A stretch of 64,000 bases of DNA. Source: Varroa destructor. Its lineage: Eukaryota; Arthropoda; Arachnida; Mesostigmata; Varroidae. This document shows, in pieces, positions 10,213 to 23,600 of this stretch. The stretch covers positions 58,120,608 through 58,184,607 of the forward strand of contig NW_019211454.1 in assembly GCF_002443255.2 (NCBI RefSeq). The letters run 5' to 3'. Under the pieces are notes generated by a model. That model saw only the letters and a list, made by a program, of their open reading frames with translations. It was not told the origin of the DNA and made no database searches. Every line of letters begins with the position of its first letter. Positions within the stretch are counted from its first letter, which is position 1. Position numbers and translations under genes: made by a program.

Positions 10213-12778
10213 AACCTATAACATTCAATGCCCTGAATGCTAAAGCGTAGACTTTTGCTCTTTGATTCCCTATCAAATATTTAATGTTTATTTAAGGACG
10301 AGCGCAGCGGCAGCGCCATGGTACCATGTCGCGTTTGTGCTTCGTCAGAAACATCTTGATCTGCATCTTACAACACGGGTGGGGCTCCGACTATATATAT
10401 ATATATTTGAAATAGTAGGTCTGCAGATCGACACCCTATTCAATGCTGCTTGTTCGCGATGATCCTAATTCTTCTCCCTACACTTTCCGTTGTTCGTATG
10501 TCCTTCTGACGCAGTTTAGATCGGTTTTACTATAGCACTTTATATCGATGGCTCTTCCAAAAACTACGTCATCTCGTATATCTATAAGCGTACACACAGA
10601 AATGAGAAAACATACGCAAATAAACACTGCCAGCAGTAATGATCGTTCCGACGTGCCCCCTCCCTCGCAGAAATACCGCGGACATATCTGAAACGCTCCG
10701 ATTCAATCTGATCGACTCTCTAGCGTATCCGCCAGGACAAATTCAAAACCGTACCGCATACGCCGCTTTCGATTTTCGGTTTTTACCGTTGTCGCCTTGA
10801 CGTTTGCAACGTTCACAGACTAGAGTTAAATGTTCGGCTTTGTAGAGGCAAGGTGCCGGGTGTGCAAACGACTTCAAACAGAACGCCGCCATCATTGCGA
10901 CTACGAGCGCGTTACCCTGTTATCGCCGTGCCGGCGGGCAGAATTGCGGTCGTCAGCATCAATACGATTTTCGCAAATAGTCAGACATACAAAGATCTTG
11001 CTTTCCTCCTGACTCTAACAGACGCTATTTTGAACCTGTCGAGGCTGCCTGTGCAGTCGACGGTGCTGAGGCTGTTGTTGGTAGCGTTGGCATCGCTGCA
11101 GTAGGACACGAGTAAATGGACTATTTGCTGTTTGAATCCAGATTCAAGCGGGTTATAGGTGATCCACATCTACCGCATTATACAATAGTGACGCACTGTG
11201 TGCGTCGCTATCACCTCAGTTTGGCGCTGTCGTCCGCACTGGTTCATTCTGGTAATGGAAGATAGAAAAATGACACATTTTAGCAACAGCGAAGGCGGTG
11301 GCAGCAACAAGAGTAGCAAAGCCAGCTTGCGAGCGATACCTCAGCGACGACAGATATGGCAGCCGCGACTTTACCTTCGTTTGGAAACGGGCGGCATCTT
11401 TGAGGACGCCGAAAACAGCACGGGTGCCATTGGACTTCGTTGTGTGTCGTAGATGTCACTTGCAGGCTGCAATATGTTTTTCTTCTAGCCTAAAAGAGAA
11501 CCAAAGATAATACACGATTTGCTTGAAGGACAAAAGCAGCAACAGTGGTAGGGAATCTCCACGAGTACGGAAATGACTGTTCATTCGGCAGTCGCATGGA
11601 TAGAGTGACACCACAGACGGACAACAAACGACGCGGTATCGTAGCCACCGAAGTGGCTAGGCTTACAGCGGAAAAATGATTCAGCTGACTGCTATCACTT
11701 CCCTTGCATTGAGTGAGCGAAATATAGAACTGAAGTCGAGTTAGTGGTGCGTGCGTAGAAACAAGGAAATCGTGTTCAGAATGGACTACACTGAACTTCG
11801 TCATCACAGGGTCTGACCGTCTCTAGACGATCACAACTTCTTCTTGAGGTTCTGTGGATGAAGGGCACGTGCTGACAAATGTGCTAAGCTTGCCCTATTG
11901 ATACACGTTGCGTATATATGCACGTGCACAACCAATTGCTTATGTGACTTTGGCAGTCCAAGAACTGCCTTCGATGCGCTGCGGTGGGAAAAAATGTTTG
12001 GTACGTGGGGTCGGTCAATTCTAAGTTGCGTAACTGCGTGTATCGCAGATGTCGGAATATACTTACGCCTATAACAACACAATATATTGCGCAGGGTATC
12101 TTAGAGCGGTAACAGCGTCAATATAGATCTCTTTCAATCGAGATAATCTATAAAACGCCAATACTCTGCCTGCTATAATAACCACGTGTATTCAGGAATC
12201 TCATCATGGATCCCCTCAAAGTTATACGTTGCCCGCCAAACGTCTTTGATAACCAGTATGGCTTTTTACGTTTTAGGAAACTAGCAACAAACAAATTGTT
12301 TGTCGTACAAAATGTTTATGAGATTAAGAAATGGCGTTTAAGAACAGCATTTAGAGGGTAATGCCGTGGACATAAGCAAAGGCGAGACATAGCGCATTGC
12401 AATTTTATGCTATTCCTACACCTAATTCTGCAAAACCATCCACTGGAAACGGCGAGGCGATTACTTACATTCAAAATACTGCCAGCTTTTGATTAACGTT
12501 ATATAAAAACAGTTTTATCTGACCTATTTGACATATTGGCATCAAATGTAACTTCTTAATAGGTAAATTAATGTTCAGCGTCGACGGCTAAATACATTTG
12601 TAATCTAGCTAGCAGTAAGTTAGGCTCTCTGTAATTATTTAAGAAAAAAAGTTATACAGCTTACGAAGTTATTTCTAAAATAGAAATAGATAGAGAATCA
12701 CAAGTAGGAATTAAATTTTTCTAACCACTTCGCAGGAATTTTGTTGCATACACAAAGGAATTTTGCTGTAGACTGAAG

Positions 12779-12836
12779 GATATATATATGTATATGTGTA
12801 TATATATATATTAGTATATATATATATATATATATC
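12779..12836. repeat. Imperfect (TA)n tract
   Basis: Alternating TA with a few G interruptions, split into two blocks around 12812. Confidence 0.9.
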
Positions 12837-14226
12837 AGTTTTTGTCCATTCTAAATCCTCTAGTAACCTGATCAAATATTTTAGCGAATAACCAATCCAG
12901 AAGTTGCATAAAAACAATAAACGTTGCCAAGCTTGCAGCGGAGTACGGCAAAAACTTGTTCATTTAAGACACAAGCTGCAATCGCAGGAACTAGTTCAGT
13001 TTTATTATCTATTCTTGATAATTAAAACTCAATAGTATTTAAATCAGTAAGACAGGATCAATAGTAGGACTTTTTCTTGAACAAGTTCTAATGCTTCTGG
13101 CGGTGTTAAATGTCCTAAATATCAAAATGAGTGTGGAACTCGGACGAAGCAATAGCCATCATAGGATAGCTTTGCCGTCACCTTTTATGGAGTTCCATGG
13201 TCCCCATAAGCCTCAGCGCATATGTCCTCTGTGCCAGGGCTCCTATTTGTTGACGGTTGCCTGGAACCGATAAGCAGAGGCAGCCCATCGAACAATGTCG
13301 ATGCAGGCTTTTTTTTTTGAGTTAACAATAAATTACGCGTTCTAAAATCTGTTATCTGATACATCTTCTTATATGTAAGACCTTAAAGCTAGTTATGCCG
13401 TTCGGTTTCATTTCGTATTATATCGATAATGCTCTGTTTGCTAGCTTGTCTCCATTGGCTAGCTGAACCTCATGCAGGTCATCCGACCTTATTAGGGTAT
13501 TAAGACAATATGTGTGAAATCCTAATTGATCAATCATGCGTAGTAACACTGACTGCCGTTGATGTGTATGGGACATATAGGTATGATAAGTTTTCCTGCA
13601 TGCGTAGTTTATTATAACATAAACTAGGATAAAGCTGAACAATAATTGTGCAGATGAATCATTTTACTCAGCCCTAGAACAAACTGCCATGTTTATTATA
13701 TGTATCGTCATTGACAAGCACTTTGTTATTTAGCAAACTTGCCTTATTTAAAACATAACAATTTCGATCGTTCTATGATCTCTACATTAGCCTGAACGGG
13801 AGCTTGCCTCGTCTCGTTTGACGGGTCACCTAGTTCTCGACAGAATGATGTACCGTTTAATTTCCTTGTGCCATAATGGTGTCAAAGTGCAATAAAACGT
13901 TAGTCGACTCCATTGTATAGCTTTGGGGTATGTTCCTTAACGTAACTTATAAAGCAGTACACACAGTGTGGTCCGTATCCACACGAAGTACACAGGTGCT
14001 TCGAAGAGAAGCTAAACAGATTGATCGTAACGTAGAATTTGCATAAACGGCTAAAGAAATCACTCTACGTACACTTTAGTGCCTTCTGTAACCCGTTAGG
14101 CCATCGGTGTTGATCAGGACAGCTATTTTAAGAGCGGCAGCCCCTTCACAATTTTTCACCTGTTAACGATAGACGATGTTTTCGGTTGCTTTATTGGTAT
14201 GGGGAAAAGCCATAGCTTAATTGTAG

Positions 14227-14241
14227 AAAAAAAAAAAAAAA
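14227..14241. repeat. Poly(A) run
   Basis: Uninterrupted A homopolymer; no retroposon body recognised beside it. Confidence 0.9.
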
Positions 14242-14624
14242 CATGGACTATCTCTGAAAACACTACTGCTGCTGCTTTACAATTTGCCTTAGATCGACTC
14301 ACTTGAACCTTGTGGCCAGCAGCAATAGTGTTTTTGCGTATATTTTAGATGTTCTTTCCTGTTCAAACGGTCCATCTTTGTACGGCTGAAATTCATATAA
14401 AACGACAGTCTACACTATGTGTAAGGAATATTATTCAAATCAGGAATCAGCTTGCAGAGGTTGAGCATATTTACAAGCATGAATGAAAACATAATGGAAC
14501 ATGCAATCACTGTCGCTGCTCTCGTGGTAGAAAACTTAGGGCGGTTAGCGTATTCAGCTACGTATTTTTTTTATCCATAAATGCTAGTTATGATTAGCAT
14601 ATTATAATAAAACTAGCATATATA

Positions 14625-14660
14625 ACAAAAGTTATAATAACTTTTAAAAGTAACTTTTGT
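14625..14660. other. AT-rich inverted repeat
   Basis: ACAAAAGTTA at 14625-14634 and TAACTTTTGT at 14651-14660 are perfect reverse complements. The 16-nt spacer itself contains the palindrome CTTTTAAAAG at 14641-14650. Confidence 0.7.
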
Positions 14661-17600
14661 ATGCGAAACGGGGAACCAGATGAAAACGGTCAAACTCATC
14701 CAGCCCGCCAAGGTCATTGCCATACGATCTGGCTGAATCTTGTTTTTCCTATTATCGTTTAACTGCTATTACCGCGTGTGCCGGTGTGTCTCTGAGTCAA
14801 CATGCTTGCTCTTCTCTGATTCGAAATTGTGTCTCGTGCATTGTGTCTCGACTACATGTGGCGCTAAATTTGAATTTGAATATAAATCAACCGACAATAT
14901 AATCACGCTAGCGACAATAACAATGCTGCTGGTAATAATTATAATCAATTTTCGCGACACCTAGTAACAGCACCAACGGCTACTACCCGCTAAACGAACC
15001 GGTGAACGCGGAATAAACTGAACTATAGAAGGGTCCCAAGATGACGGTAGCAGCGATAAACCACAACAGGTAGCGAACGGTAGCTTGCTGAAAGGAGAAT
15101 TAATGTTGGCACTTACATCAGAGAAATTCGCTGGGGGAACGGTAAGAGCTACTGCTGGTCAATGCCATTAAACGAAGAATGTCAGAAAAACAAGAAAACA
15201 CAACTACGCAAGACATACTAGAGAAGACCGTCGCTCATCTGTCCTGAAGCACGCAGTTGCCTTTCAATCTATCCAGCTGCCGCGATCAAACAACTCCGCA
15301 CGCCACAACGTTACGGAGACTACGACCTGGAAGAAATGACGGTTGCGGTGACAATGATTTCGATTGCATTAAACAGCCAGAACTTATGAACACGTGTTCA
15401 CAACGCGTGGAGTCACACGTAAGGAAAACTAACAAGGAAGATCGCAATGCCCCAGAGGCGACGCGCTGGCCGTACTACATATACCTCTATCTATGCAGTT
15501 AGGAGTAATCCGCATATAATGTCATATAAGAGCAGCCACTGTAATCGTGGACGGGACAATAGAAGAGAAACTGAAGGAGAGGGAAAAATGAATGGACAAA
15601 AGCAGTCATACTGTGCATGCTGTTGAATTTATATGAAAATGATCGCTAGACAGGGACATGGAATTATGGGCACGAAAAATACTGGGCATCGTATTGAACT
15701 CGAGATAGCTGCGGTAATAATGTCTCCATAAACCTTAATCATATAACGGCTCCGTATGCATTTTTGTAGGGGGCATCGATAAGTGTACATAAAGAAAAAG
15801 TCTTTTTTTTTTTTAATTGAAACTAGACATTAAGCCCTTCAGTGGGGAGAACGTTGCAGTTTATATAATTTTTTTCCTAGTCTAAACGTGTACTCGAAAA
15901 TTACAATCGTAGACAGTTTCTCTCTTTTATTTTGAGATGTATCGCCGCTGCGTTAATGGCAAAGGTGTAAGCAATAGTATAAACATAAAATGTGTATTGT
16001 TCTTGCTATGACGATTTTACATTTTGTGAATACCCTGATTCATAGAATTAAGATAGTTGAGGCTGAAAGCATACTGTTGGCCGTACATGCTTGTTTAACA
16101 AATGTCAATAGCGCCAGGTTGAGGCTTCTTTTAGGCTCGACGAGGAAGCGGAAGTTAGACACTGACGCACAATAAGCAATGCTTTCTACTCAGCGTAATA
16201 CTCTCGTCAGTGGCGTCACCCTAATATTTTCTGACGGAACCGACCCTCGCTATTCAGCTTTCGACCCTCGTTTCCACTACTAAGAGTATGGCATAAGACC
16301 GAAAGCCGGGAAGCATTGGAAGCCAATTCGTTCACTTTATAGAGGAACGGGCAAAGAATAAAGCAGTTCTGCAGGTTTCTGCCGGCTTATCCCGAACTTT
16401 CATTGGACAGAAGTTCGCTTACACTTAAGAAGTTGCTATGGCTATGTAGTGCAACTTTTGCATATAACATTTTCAAATTCCCGTATCGGGACAAGCTTAA
16501 AATCGAAAATGACGTTTCCACTTCGATGATTTACGCGGCTGTGTTGAATACTCGAACACACACGAGTAACTTTAAGTAGCAGTTAAATAAAGATCAGCTT
16601 TAATAGAAGAAAATACGCAGACATACAGAGTGCGTCAACGAGTGTGCGAGCATTTTTTGCACTGTTATTGAACATTGATTTTTCAATCTACAAAGTTAAA
16701 CTTACGAAAACTACGTTCCGATTTGAAGGATATATGTGCATTCTTGTCAAGCTAAACTTTTCAATGCTGATCAAGTTCGATACATTTCGATATACAAGCT
16801 ACACAGTAAAATGTAGAGAACAATTTCTGCCCGCGATGCTTAAATCTCATTGTGAAGTGTGGCCAGGCTACGTGTCTTATGACATGTCTTACACTCAAAT
16901 CTCCACTCCCTGGATCGCAGTAGCATTCTCAAGTTGTCATGTTGTTCCGCCATGTTGATGCTAGCCTTCTGTTGTTAACGCGGCTACGCACTTAAATCGA
17001 CGACTCTACTGCCACCTGTTGAGAACACATAACATTACTTTTCCCAAAATTTTATCCACCTTTAGAGCGTTTAATCTATAGAACATTTGGGACGTTATTT
17101 TATTAAATTTGGCCAGAAGGTGCACCTATTGTTTAAATTGGCCTGGAGTCTTATTTGTTCAATAAGCTTACTCTTCTAGGTTGGATAGAAAATGTTCTCT
17201 AAGCGCAAAAAGCAATTACACATTATTGACGCGTTCTGTGTTCATTTCGAAGCTGCACCAAATATGGCATAGCAATCGGTTGAAGATCATATCTGGAACC
17301 GAAGTATCTAGCTAAAGCATTTCACTGAGCTCGTAGTGAGGTTTGAACGCGTTGCCAACAGCAACAACGGCAAAATAACACATACCGATGCAAAACACTT
17401 TAGAATAGACTACAAAGATCTGATGTGGAACGGCTTGATCAATACTTTACACGAAAATTACTAGTCCTTAGCCACCGGCCCACTGTTCCTTTCAGAGGCC
17501 TTCTTTATTAGCGATTTCTCCTTTTCAGTAAACGACCCAGGCAGCGAAAAAAAAAGCCTACTTCAGTCAGAAGGGTAAGCTGTCCAAATCGTGTCAGTGC

Positions 17601-20600
17601 CATGTCGTTGGCGGGCAAGCCATGACACATTCAACTTGCACGACACTTTGTCATAGAAGGTTGGAGTGCACGAAAAAAAAGTTATTTTTTTGATTAGGCC
17701 TCGAAACGCATGTCAGACTCCATTTATGCTGGCATAGCCTGAAGTCGTGTGGTTTTTTGCCGCGACGATTTTTCTGTTTTTCTACAATGTCGCCCATAAT
17801 TACCTCAGATGAAGCCGCTCATCCGCTCCAGTTTGTTGGTGTTCGAGCATCCGGCAGCTGAACCTCTGCGGTTGATGGCATCATCTGCTTTTACTGCTAC
17901 TGCTATCGCTGCTGCGAATGAATGAGATTCGTAAGAAAAACTCGATAAGAAATATTGCTACTACGTAATATCTGATGCACAATCTATCGCCTAATACAAA
18001 AGTGCGGACGGGTGCTTATCTCTGTGCGTGTGTGTACGGACGAGGTTTAGATGGTGCAAACAGAATTGAATTTGACTTTCCTGGATCGTTCATCGATGGA
18101 CCGCGTAGATGGATGAGGATATTAATACCTAATACAAGGTGGATCGTAGACAATTTCTCAGCGCCCTGGGATTGTACGCCAATCACATATTGCTGTCGCC
18201 GCCGCTGCTGTTGCCTCGCTATCTGCTTTGCTGCGGCCTATAGAACAGGCAATTATCGAAAGAGTTATGGCTGGTTATAAATCTCACGGGTCGTCGGGTA
18301 TGGCACCGAATGCCGCGTCGCGATCGACTGGCCCCTTCGTGCCGGCCGGTCCTACACCAGGAATCGAAGGTGCCTGAATTGCGAACTGGCAATGGCGTAA
18401 ACAGCGCGCAGCGCCGACAGGTACTCAGCGCACAAAAAGCACCGCTGCCCGAGGCGAACGGCGGTCAGACTGCAGCTGACGGAAATAGGAATGGTCCTCC
18501 TCGGAATTAACTCATCCTGGCGCACAATTTCATTGGCTGTGACAACAGTGACGATGGTGTTGGCGGTATGATGGAGTGCTCTTCAGCGCTCATACCTCAC
18601 GTGAGCTATCTCTCGTGTTAATTTCGCTTCAGAATGGTCGTTTCATTGGAACGGAGTAGGCACTTTCTTATTTTTTTTTTATTCTTTAATATAGAAGAGT
18701 ATATCGAAAAGTAAAGCTTTTCTTGATGCTGCTGCTGATGCTGCTGCATGTATTAGACGACACGCCAGCTTGAGGTTAGAACTACTAGATCAGTGGTTTA
18801 CAGAACCGAGTTGAGAAAAAATCACCTTACTTACTCCACACAATGGGTACCAGTTCACTTCGCAAGTTACTCGTAAAGGCCGGACTGAGCAGTGCAATGT
18901 TATTAAAGTGGAGCTTTTGTTGATAGAAATCGTTTGTTATATAAGATTCCTATCATCCCATCAACGTGACGCGTGGCCAACGCAGCTTACGCGGCACTTG
19001 TTTTAACAACTACAGTACTAATCATAGAGGTTATAAGGCAGCATCTGCCTTACAACCTTATACTTTCCACTATTAGCTATAATCGGTTCCAACCTGCCCG
19101 CTAGGCAGCTGACTCGTTGTACAGTTGGTCATGGCAACGTCGTGAGGGCACCGTACCATCGACCGCAGTGAACGTCGAAGCGTATCGTTCACAGCCTCCG
19201 CATTTTGCGGATCACAGTACTTCACGTCTGGCCAGCTGCAGCCAACGGTCAGATGCAAAGCCAGTAGGTATAATCAAGCAGGTATATGACACGCACGTAC
19301 GCACACAGCCGTCGCCGACTGTCTGATGGGCATCGTCAGTGCCCGCTTTCGTGGCTTCAGTGGTGGCGTTTCGACCGGCGCCACTAAATTGACCACGGAA
19401 TCACACTATGGCACTTACTGTGCGTCTCGAACGAATCGAGTACTCAACGTCATTGCTCTACGGTTAACGTAACCGCTGCCTCTCCAATGAACGAACCCAT
19501 TTGCCGCCTGCCAGTCACGTTCTGTGCGGCGCAATGCAGCCTCGTAACTAGGTAAATAGAATAGAGTAGAATACGCATTGGACGTTCATGACTTAGAAAT
19601 ATGAACCGAAACGATAAGGTTGAGTGCAGATTTTTATTCAAGCAGTTGTCAGCTGGAACTTCCGCGACTGGCTTCCAGCGTAAAAAAAAACAGGGAACCT
19701 GGCGTGCTAAAGCAACTTGCCCCAGGATAGTTTTTCAACGTTTGAGAAAGGAGCTGTTATGCGCTATTTGTTTATGCGAATCCCATCAAATGGCCAGACA
19801 TTCTGGTCGAAGTCTATCTCGGTTGAGCTAGTTAAATTTTACATATGATACATGCGGATGATGGACCTATTACGGATCGACTGCTTCGGTTGCAGCTGCT
19901 GCTGTGAGCAGCTCTCCTCGTCGAGCATCCCTCAATGGCATCAGCTCACTTATTGACGGTGGTCGTCTGTGTGGTCCTTCGGCGAGCGCCGTGAACGATC
20001 TGGACTCAGGCTTCCGCTGCGGTAGAGCTATTCGCTCGCTCGTCCGGCCACCTTAACTGCCTTGTCAAATGTTGTCCAGCGCCGTTGAACGGAGCTAACT
20101 GCTCTTGGCTTCTGGTTCCTGGGCTCGGATGGTAGCTACAGTCAACACGTTTCACTGTCTCTGCTACGATTATTGCCAACAACGGCAGCCTCCGTTGACG
20201 ACACAGCGCATATTGCCAGCAAATAACTCGAGGAAGTGCTGCTGCTGCCGGTTTCCTTAAGCATTTGTGAGATATACAGAACTAACGCTAGTTGCTTGTA
20301 CATGCCTATATAGAACCCAGTAGCGTTGATTCACGATAGGGCAGGGAGATGGGATAGCGCGGACAAATCATAATGATAATGATTTCTACCCCAAGAATGA
20401 GTCGTGCGACGGTTGAATGAATGAACAACAAATAAAAATCTATTCTATACGCGGGCAGGTGAGGAAAACTAAAATCTGATACAAATCATGTGCTTTGCGG
20501 TGACTGCTGTCGCTTCTGCCACGGCTGTGTTTAACCGTATATATAATAATGGCTAATGTACTTGTGCAAATGAGCGAATCAGTAGTAGTCGACAGGAGGC

Positions 20601-23600
20601 ATGCCACACAAGGCTACTTTCTCTGTTTTACCCCGTCTACCTCTTTTCTGTTCCTTGAGCTCTGTCCTTAATAACGAGCCTCTATAATCCTCGAAATCCA
20701 GCGTTGGAAGAGTCGCTCAATGGTCGTCCCTTTTGTTGGATCGCCCCCTCGTCCCTTCAAAGCAATTCCTAGACAGCAGCAGTGATCGCCGTGGCCGGCA
20801 CTCAGTGATCTGCCCTTCCAGAGCACTCAGTTAACGATGCGACCAGCCAGTTACTCACTCACTTACTTCTTATACGTCTTTTGACTTTACCGCCTGTTCC
20901 CCCCGTTTCAGCTTTGCTTCTTTCATAGTTCCTTTCGTCAATGCCGAAGCGAACATTCACTTTGGCTATTGCCAAGGCGATCGTGGTTTTTTTGAGGTAG
21001 TATCGGGAGCCAGGGGACACAGACGGGGTATCTACAACAGGCGTAGCAGAGGCGAACTCAACAGTACCCGTAGTCGACGACGGCAAAAACGATATCAACA
21101 AGACCACAACTATTACAACTGTAGTACATCTGGCCGAGCAGACAGATGCAAAGTTAGCTCCACTGATCAGTTCGGTCAGTTAGTTACTTGACCAACGTCA
21201 ATTTCACAACGTGTTCAGGTGGCCGGATTCATTCAGGTTATAGTAAATTCGAGCCTAAAGCACGACGCAGCAGACCAATCGCGGTAAGATACATCGGGCA
21301 CCGTAGGCAGACATTGCATTATTCGGACGGCGAATAGGACAGCGCCGTTCGGTTTCGTCAGGCAAGAGGGGGTCGTGTTGTGATGAATTGCATCAGCTCG
21401 CACACTAACCCATAGCCTGATAGCCATACGGACATACACGTGGCAGCAGTGCCAGTTGATCCATTTTGGCGCTACGGCTGGCGGCCGCCCTATACCAACG
21501 GCTCTAGCTGGTACCGGACGATAGGGGTAAATCGTCTTTTGAGTCGATGTAGTTCATCTCGGGATCATTTCTACACCGCGACAGCCAGCCGTGGCGATGG
21601 CGGCGGCAGCCGCAGCCGCAGCAGAAATAGTCAGTGACTTCGCGCATTGCCGTCGCCACTTCATGGCTCGTAGCCACCTTAATCATCAGCAACATCGGAT
21701 AGGTCATTCAGTTGTGCCTGCAGTTTTCTCGTTCAGCGAACGAACGAACGAAGAGACGAGAGAGACAGAGAAGCCACGGGCGAGACGACACCCGCCATCA
21801 GTTTGGGTAGAGCATCAGCGCACTTCTCTTTTGCCACGACCAGTGGCCTGCGCCATCGCCGGCCACTGCTGCCGGCCACGGCTGAAATAAATAATCTTCT
21901 CAATAAGGCAGACCGGCACGAAAACCGACTCGATCGTAAGGGTTGGCCCACTAACGCACTAAGACAGAGAGACTGTCAGCAGATCGCAGAAGACAATATC
22001 CCCGAGCTCGTAACTTGTAACGCGAACGCCATTCAGCAACCACATCGCGAGTCTACGAACGTAGCTGCGCTCTTAATCATTGCCATCCGAAGAAGAAGAA
22101 AAACGACCGATAATGAAGCTATTATTTTCATCTTTCGCGGACGAACTATCAGCACCAACCATTTGAAAACAACGCGGTGACGATCCAGGCGTGCGCCTGT
22201 ATTCCGGAGCAAGACGCAGGCCCGAACGACGTGGATGGATTAAACCTGATCGATTGCTGTCATTTGTGACCAATAGCAAATTAGTCAGGGGAAATGAAGC
22301 CCCTCACGTTGAGCGATGGTGGTCGTGGCAAGAGCAACAGTAACTTGGCCACTCGTCCGTCGTTAAAGTTACGCATCACAAATCAGTGGGAAACGAGTGG
22401 TACTAATGATTCTGCAGCAGACGATAACTATTGGCATAGTTCCCATACAAGTATTATAACGGATTATGGGCATTAGCAATTAGTTATGATGAACAGAAAA
22501 CGGTTTATCCTAGCTGTTTACGAAAACAGAGTGAGATTTGTGCCGCTAAATAGTCTCGCTAAAAAAAATAACGACGGGCAGACGACGGGGGCCGCTATAT
22601 CATCTTATACTAAAAATACATATTTACATAATGCACTGATTGTCTAAGTAATGGGTAAACGAGCGGAATAACAGTAAGCTAAAATGGCGCAATTCCTCCC
22701 TTTCTTTATAGGCTAATTTGAGTCGAAGCCATAACTGAATAAATCTGTTTACATTTATTTAGCTTAACGTGCCAGTTTTTCTTTTCAGCTGATCTTATAT
22801 ACCGGATATTACCCGTACTCCTATTACGGATCATCCTGTTCTTTTTGAAATATGTACAACGACACGGATGTCGTATGTCAAGTTAAAATTCCGAAGTACT
22901 GACAACCGCCCACTTCAGTTACGTATTCTATTTTATTCTATCTATAGTACATAGGTATCAGCTGTCGCGTGAACTTCCTTTACGTACGCTTTTGGCTGAC
23001 GCTGTTTACTTATGCGCGTCGCAAGCTTGAGCTGCTCTAGACGACCTATTATATTTGCAAAGCGTCCGGGCCGACTTTCGCAGCTTGGCAGGTTTTCGAT
23101 GCTGAGACTGATTGTTACCAGTCCTCCTAGTTCTGCTTCGACTCGAGTTTTCACTCACTTTAAAAGGAATCATGATGCCCTTGTACGTTCTAGGTCAAAA
23201 CAATCTTCTCTGTTAACCGATAGCGCCAATGGCTTAGCGACCGCCGCCAGCAGACGGCGATGGGCGCAGGGATCAGCTACAACAGGCGATGTCACCACAA
23301 AGCCATTCCTTGTAATAGCACATATATACACATACACGTAGCAACGACGCCGTGGACGACCATGCTCAGACAAAACCCGGAGCAGAACAATCAGACACAA
23401 ACAGCACAGATTGCCTTTGTTTATATTTCGAGTTTTAAGTCAAGTCCGGCATCGTCGCTAGACATGTCATCATATGGCTGACTCGCAGCACCGTGTGTCT
23501 GTACCCGAGTTAGAATCTAGACCACAACGGGTCCCTAGGATTAACAGGCAAATTCGGTACCCACTGAGGTAGCACGGAAACAACATCCACTGACTGACTC

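Larger units (their letters stand above)
6851..17800. other. Intergenic, AT-leaning, no gene seen
   Basis: About 11 kb between gene A and the GC-richer block. Short open frames on both strands are at chance length and none has a recognisable family. Visible structure: TA repeats at 10391-10407 and 12779-12836, an imperfect hairpin at 10173-10212, an A run at 14227-14241 and an AT-rich inverted repeat at 14625-14660. No tRNA or rRNA recognised. Confidence 0.6.
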